Below are positions 54,701 to 60,700 of a stretch of DNA of 64,000 nucleotides, in pieces. The notes under the pieces are model-generated. The model did no database searches. It was not told the DNA's origin and saw only the letters and a program-made list of their open reading frames with translations. The translations under genes were made by a program, and so were the position numbers. Source of the stretch: Larus michahellis. Lineage: Eukaryota > Chordata > Aves > Charadriiformes > Laridae. The DNA lies in NCBI RefSeq assembly GCF_964199755.1, contig NC_133901.1:12353556-12417555 (forward strand), read 5' to 3'. The number at the start of each line of letters is the position of its first letter. Positions within the stretch are counted from its first letter, which is position 1.

Positions 54701-57700
54701 AAAAACCAACGCAGTGACATGCATCTGCTTGCAGCATGTGTTTGTGTATTAGCACATAACAACACTAACTTATTTAGCAATACAGCGTTCTGGGTCTATA
54801 AATGCATTAACAGATACCTACACTTTTAGGTGCTGTGACAATGGCTCTTCTCGCTGCCCAGCTATCCGTGACACTCACAGGGCCACTCGTGCCAGGTTTT
54901 GTGACAAACCAGTGATTATCTCTTCCTTTTGGGAAAGAGCACGTAGGGTACGGCAGGGGAGGTGTTTGGCAGGGTTGTATTGAAGATGAACTGATGACAC
55001 TGCTACCTGAGCAGGACCTGTACCTCTCAAGAGCGTTGCGTAGTTTTTGACATTATCAAAATCCAGCATTCTTCCCCTTCTCTCTTCTCTGTGTTTCTTA
55101 AATGAAACAGTGAAAGAGAAGGTCGGCTTGCTCGTGAAGTCATGAATACCGGCTGCCAGAGTTATTTCCAGACCAGAAGTTTGTTCTTGTACTAAAAATG
55201 TAGGATTTGCAATTTTCCCCATTTTTGTAGACAGAGATCACTTTAGATAGAAAGTGCTGCTTCATTTTAGTCTGGTTGCAAAAAGCGTAGAACAGTCGCT
55301 CCCTTCCAGGCACTGGGCAGTTTACAGGGTGTGTGTTGTGGGGGGAGCGGGTGGTGAATACAGGCGGCCGGAATTTACTGTTCTTCTTTGGTCCTTAGAA
55401 AGTCCATTCTTTATTTGACGTCAGAACACAATAGTTTGGATACCAGGTTTTGTACAACTCTGTCCATGCGTTGGAGACTGTGATCAGTACCTGCACGAGA
55501 CTTTCATTTCTGGGCAAACACCATTTATAATCAAGTGACTGACGTTGTAATCACAATAAGCTTCTTTTGGCTTGCCAGGGGCACAGTGTTCTCCTGGCCT
55601 TTCTTGGATGATAACAATCCTGTCAGCTCCTGTAGCTCTCAGGAAATATAGGCTCATGTTGTATATCCGACCTTTTCCATCCCACGGTTGTAGGGTTTGC
55701 ACATCGATGCTTCTTCTCCTGATCAGGAATTTCTGTTCAGCAAGGTAACAAAACTAAATGCGTACCTTGATCTGTTTTCTTTCCTAGCAGGCGTTTCAGA
55801 ACAGGTTTAAGAGCCCTGTTTCCTAAACAGGACAAACTTCTGTTTCCCTGCGTGATGCATCAGTCCTAGAACTGCCGCGTGAGGTTTAACCTGCAGTGGT
55901 GGTGAACTGCTCTTCACTTTGTGCGGTTGTAGGTGCTATATCTACCTCTAGGGAAGTATCATCCTTTCCATCCTAACTCTTTGAAATCTCGTACTTCATG
56001 ATGCTCTTTTTAAAAATAAGATCAGTAGCAAACAGTCAGGACACAGGGCCAGCCACGGGTGCTGCACGCAATTCTGTTTTCTGTTTTGTTTCCCCCACGT
56101 TAGGGGAGAAATATAACAAAAACAAGCCAAGGGATTAGAAAATGGCCACTGCACGAACCACTGCAGCGGCAGCAGCTGCTGCTGGAAGGGAATTGGAAAC
56201 TTCACCTACCTGTGTTGATTGAGCAGGTCCCATGCTGGGAGATGAGGCAGATGTCTTTAGTTCCAGCCGAGTATGGCTCCGTGGTGCGGCTGGTTGCAGA
56301 ACCCTTTGGCTGAACAATATGCGGAGTCTGGTTCAAAACCTTCCAGTTGTCAATCTGCTCCATCAACGACCACGAAGTGCACAGAATTACTGCCTCTGCA
56401 AGAGCAAAACCCGATTCACCAGTTTTGCTCTGGCTGAGGAGAGAAACTGAATAAAAATGGGGGTGTTTCCCTAAAAGAAGCATGAGTTCGTGTCTCAATG
56501 AGGGAGATAAAAGGGATCACATTCTAGCAGATGAAACGTTAAAATGCGGTAACTGCAGCCAAAGAAGAATTTCAGGAACAATAAGCAAAAAGCAACAAAA
56601 CATTTCTTCAAACACATGCAGAGAAGGCCTCTAGGACAAACAGACAGCATCTAAAAAGACCACTTAGAGACCATAAGGTTTCATGGAAGAAATTAGGTGA
56701 GTTTTTTGCATCTGACATAGAATTGCTGAAGATGTGTCTGTGCTGGTATCTTTCTTCACAGGGGTCTTTGATAATCTAATTTAGACTGAGGGATCAGTAG
56801 AATATGTTGTGGAACAAATGAAATGCCTACTAACACACCTCTAGCACCAGTAACTAGTAGAAACAGCATAATTTTTCCTCTTAAAACCAGATATTTTTAC
56901 TTCTGTATTAAGGATAAAAGACAACACAAAATTATTCAATTGTGTGAAACTGTTCTTTCCAGCTAGATTTCTGGGCTAGAATTTGACTTGAGTCTCCTGT
57001 GCCTTTTTTATTCCAGAGAAGGCATTAACCAAGACCTGATCCACTTACCACCCTGTGTCACGGAGCAGTTCATTGAGCTGCTGTGTCAGTACAGCCCAGA
57101 CCAGGTTTTGGAGACGCTTAAAGTTCTGGAATACTGCAGACTGGAAGAAACCATCCAGGTAGGAAAGATATATATGAGGATAGGGGCTAGGGGAAGCATT
57201 CACATCAACTCCTACCTCTTTAAAGTGCCGGAAAAGTACTTTATCTTGGTTGTGAATTAGTTCTTGGATACTCTTCCAATCCATTTCTAACACCGTTTGT
57301 CCCCTCGAGCTGCTCAACTGCTTTCTTGCAGCATGGTTAGCTGTATGTAATATACTGATTCTGAGTTTAGTCTCAGGGATAATAAGAAAAAAGCTGTTAG
57401 TGCTCTGAAGCTACTGAAGCAGAATAGAGACTGGCTGTGTTAATGTTGATTAATACGTTGAAGGTCTGTGAAATCATGGGCCTGGGCTCTTTGGAAAGCA
57501 ATGCTGACAAAATTTAACTAGTGCTGGGAAGGAGACTATTTCTTCCCTTTATGGAAATGTTAAGAATAATCTGTCCTTGATCTTGATTCATAGATATTTT
57601 TTTTTCAATTTTTTTTTAAGATTTTAATGCTGGTGATGGCCATAGCGCAAGTTGAGAAATAAAAGCAGCAGATCGGTGCAGGGGGGAGTAGGAGTGCTGC

Positions 57701-60700
57701 TCAGGCTGGGTAACGTGCCTGAACACATGGAGACACAGCCCTTTCTGACCATCTGCTTGTCATTGTCTTGTGGAGTAAACGCACAAGGGCAGATTTCTTA
57801 AGATAGGCATCTACTTTTTTTTTTTTTCTTAACTCAGATAACCCAGAAACATCAGCTCCATGAAGCTTCTTCATATTTACTGGAGAAGAAGGGAGATATC
57901 CACGGTGCCTTTTTGGTTATGCTTGAGGTACAGCAGACTGAAATCCTGAATGTGGCATTTTTGCCATGCCAGCGTGGCATGACATGCCGTCAGCATGGTG
58001 GCCTCTGCTAATGTTTTGTATTGTCGCTGCTTCTCAATGTGTTTCCCACTAGAATCCCTGGAAGCGTGTACCTTCTGTCAAATAACAATACGTTGAGGTG
58101 TCTGCAGACTCAGCAGAGCAGTATATTTTTCTGGCATGTCTTCAGACATCTAGTAGATAATAGATGCTGAAATTTGTTTTTCTTAATCAAAAATCATCTT
58201 TCAGCTCCTGTTTTCCTTTCCACATTTGGAAAGACATTTATGCTGTATTAGTCATACTGGGGGGAGGAAAATGAGGGTGAGCCTTTGTAACCGTACCTTT
58301 TAAGAACACTTCTATTGAGATTCTGCAAGTTTACTGTTCTGAGCTCTCTCTTTTGTTTCAGCGACTGCAGAGCAAGTTGCTGACGCTTACACAAGAGGAT
58401 GAAAGTAAGAGTTACCAAGTTAAATTCCATTTTCTGTTAAAAAGAGATAAACACAAAAATGTAAAGTACATACGCCTGACACTTGGCATAATGAGATCCT
58501 ATTTCAGGTTTCTAGGTATTATGGTGACATTTGTTTACTTTATATTCACGTGGCTGTGGTAGTTATTCTGCTGACACTTCCTCACTCTCTTACTCTGATC
58601 TTGCTAGAGATCTAGAATGAGCTGTAACGGATGGGGATTTTGTGTGTGTGTGTGTGTGATGATCTGCCCCGTTAGCTTTTTTTGATTGTGACTGGTGCTC
58701 TTACTGGCTTACCAGATGCATTTCCTATGTTAGAATCCATTCAAACTCATCACTGAGCTTTAGCAGGCATTATGTGTGAACAGTCATGAGAGACATCTGG
58801 AAGTAGCTTTTGTCAGAGCAAACTTCTCAGAGAAGTAAGAGTGCTCTGCCTACTGGAAATTAGCATATGCACAAGTGTTATTTCACTAGCACAAGGACTC
58901 ATGGGTGCCTAATTAAGTGCAGCACCCATATTTGTTGCTTAATTGTATCCTAAACCACAGCTAAGATCTTCCTTATTCGATTACGTGAAATGTTTTATGT
59001 GCCTGATTTATTGAGCTATTCAGGAGAAGTGCCAAAAATTAGGACCTGTCTTTATAATGCAGTTGCTCACTGTAGTGAACAGACTTTAGATGAACAGCAT
59101 GATTTTATTTTTCCGGATGATTAGGAGTTAACGTATCTAATAGTTTTTATAATTGCAATTTGTTTTTTCCCCCAAAACTTAGGCTCAGCTGAACTCCCCT
59201 TGCTAGAAAGCATTGAAGATACCTTAATGAAAACAATTGCCCTTTGCCAGAGAAATTCACACAATTTAGACCAGCAACAGCAAGAGGTAAGGTAATAAAA
59301 AAATGTATCACTAAAATCAGCAAAGGCTTCTGCATCTCCTCAGACTTTCTCTTCAGGTGCTTCTTCCATTCCTCACCTACGGGATACTGATATGTCTCAA
59401 GCAGTCATTGTTTTCCTCTGCTTTGTGTTGCAGTGGTTCGGGTTTTAGACCCACAAGAGAGAAATCCTCACTCGTAAGGGTGAAGCACAAAATAAAGCAT
59501 GTGTGGAGAAGCAGTGGAGAAGCAGATAAACAATGTCCTTTCCCCTGTTTTTAGCTCCAGTTGAGATTTTGGATTGAATACCAATCAGACATTAAGGAAG
59601 GCGTAGTAAGGTTTGAGCCAGCATTATGGTGGCACCAAGCTGATGCCTCTGTCATGGTGGCTGCAGAACATTGCTGTTCTGAATATGTTCACAAATCCTG
59701 AATTTAATGTCAGCCTGGTCTTTGAGACAACACAGCTCGCTTGAGCTCTTGCCGAGAGAACTGGGTTTCCCTGTCTCCTCCTACTGCGGATGCATTTCCG
59801 TTTTGCCAACATCAGTGACATAGAAGGCATCTTTACTCCTGAGATTTTGTAAAACTTACATAACTGAATTCAAAGCTGAGAACGTTGTTCCCGTGGCTGA
59901 AGAGGTGGCATGTCTGGAAGTCAAGAGTTCCGTAATTTCTTTTGAGCACTGTCCAGCGTATGAGGTGACCTGCTCGGTTTCTTCTCTGAAGTGATCCTGT
60001 TGTGCAACAGACAGCTGCTGTGTTGTGTTGAAGAGGTGTCTGCGTGCACACCCTGAGTGCTTACGGCCCGCCTGCCTCATCAGATGGACCGCAGTTAGTG
60101 TCTGCTCTCATTCTGGGTCCTGTTCCATCTGCTGGAACTCTTTGTTGATGCCCAAGTAAGATTTGACACTGGTCACCAAATGAAGGACCAGCTTCCCCAG
60201 CACAATGTTACATGAATTTTCACAAGTCCTATATTACCCCTGGACAATTTAGATGCCCCTTTCCATTTGGGATCCATTTATTGTGCTACCTGTTATGTGT
60301 GCAGCCTCTACGCCCGGAGAGTTTGCATCTCACATGGAGAAGCAGTTGGGGACTGAATGAAGTAAAAGTAGATTGCTTATGTTGTCACAATTCCAGTAAA
60401 GAAACAGGTGAGAATGGAGAAGAGGGAGCAACAGGAGCCAAAGGTCTTCCGTGCTCAGCCCCCAGTGAAATAGTATCTTTGTCATAAGAGCAATCTAGAC
60501 TGGATGCAGATCCCAAAGTGCTGAGCTTTGAGGTTATTTTAACACATTTCAGTCCTGTTCCATTGCAGTCGTGCGAAATGTAGTTCTGTTCTTCAGAAGG
60601 TGGAAGTGAGTCTTTGGAAATGGGCTCTGACATTGGTCACAGCTCATTTTTAGTACTGCCGTGTTCTTACTAGTTTTTTTCCTCGCATTCAATTATTTCA

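Noticed and set aside
54875..55222. 115-codon minus-strand open frame downstream of the antisense candidate, bounded by possible AG and GT sites
   Set aside because: It lies beyond the AATAAA of the candidate gene, and the frame compatible with that gene stops early; no family resemblance.
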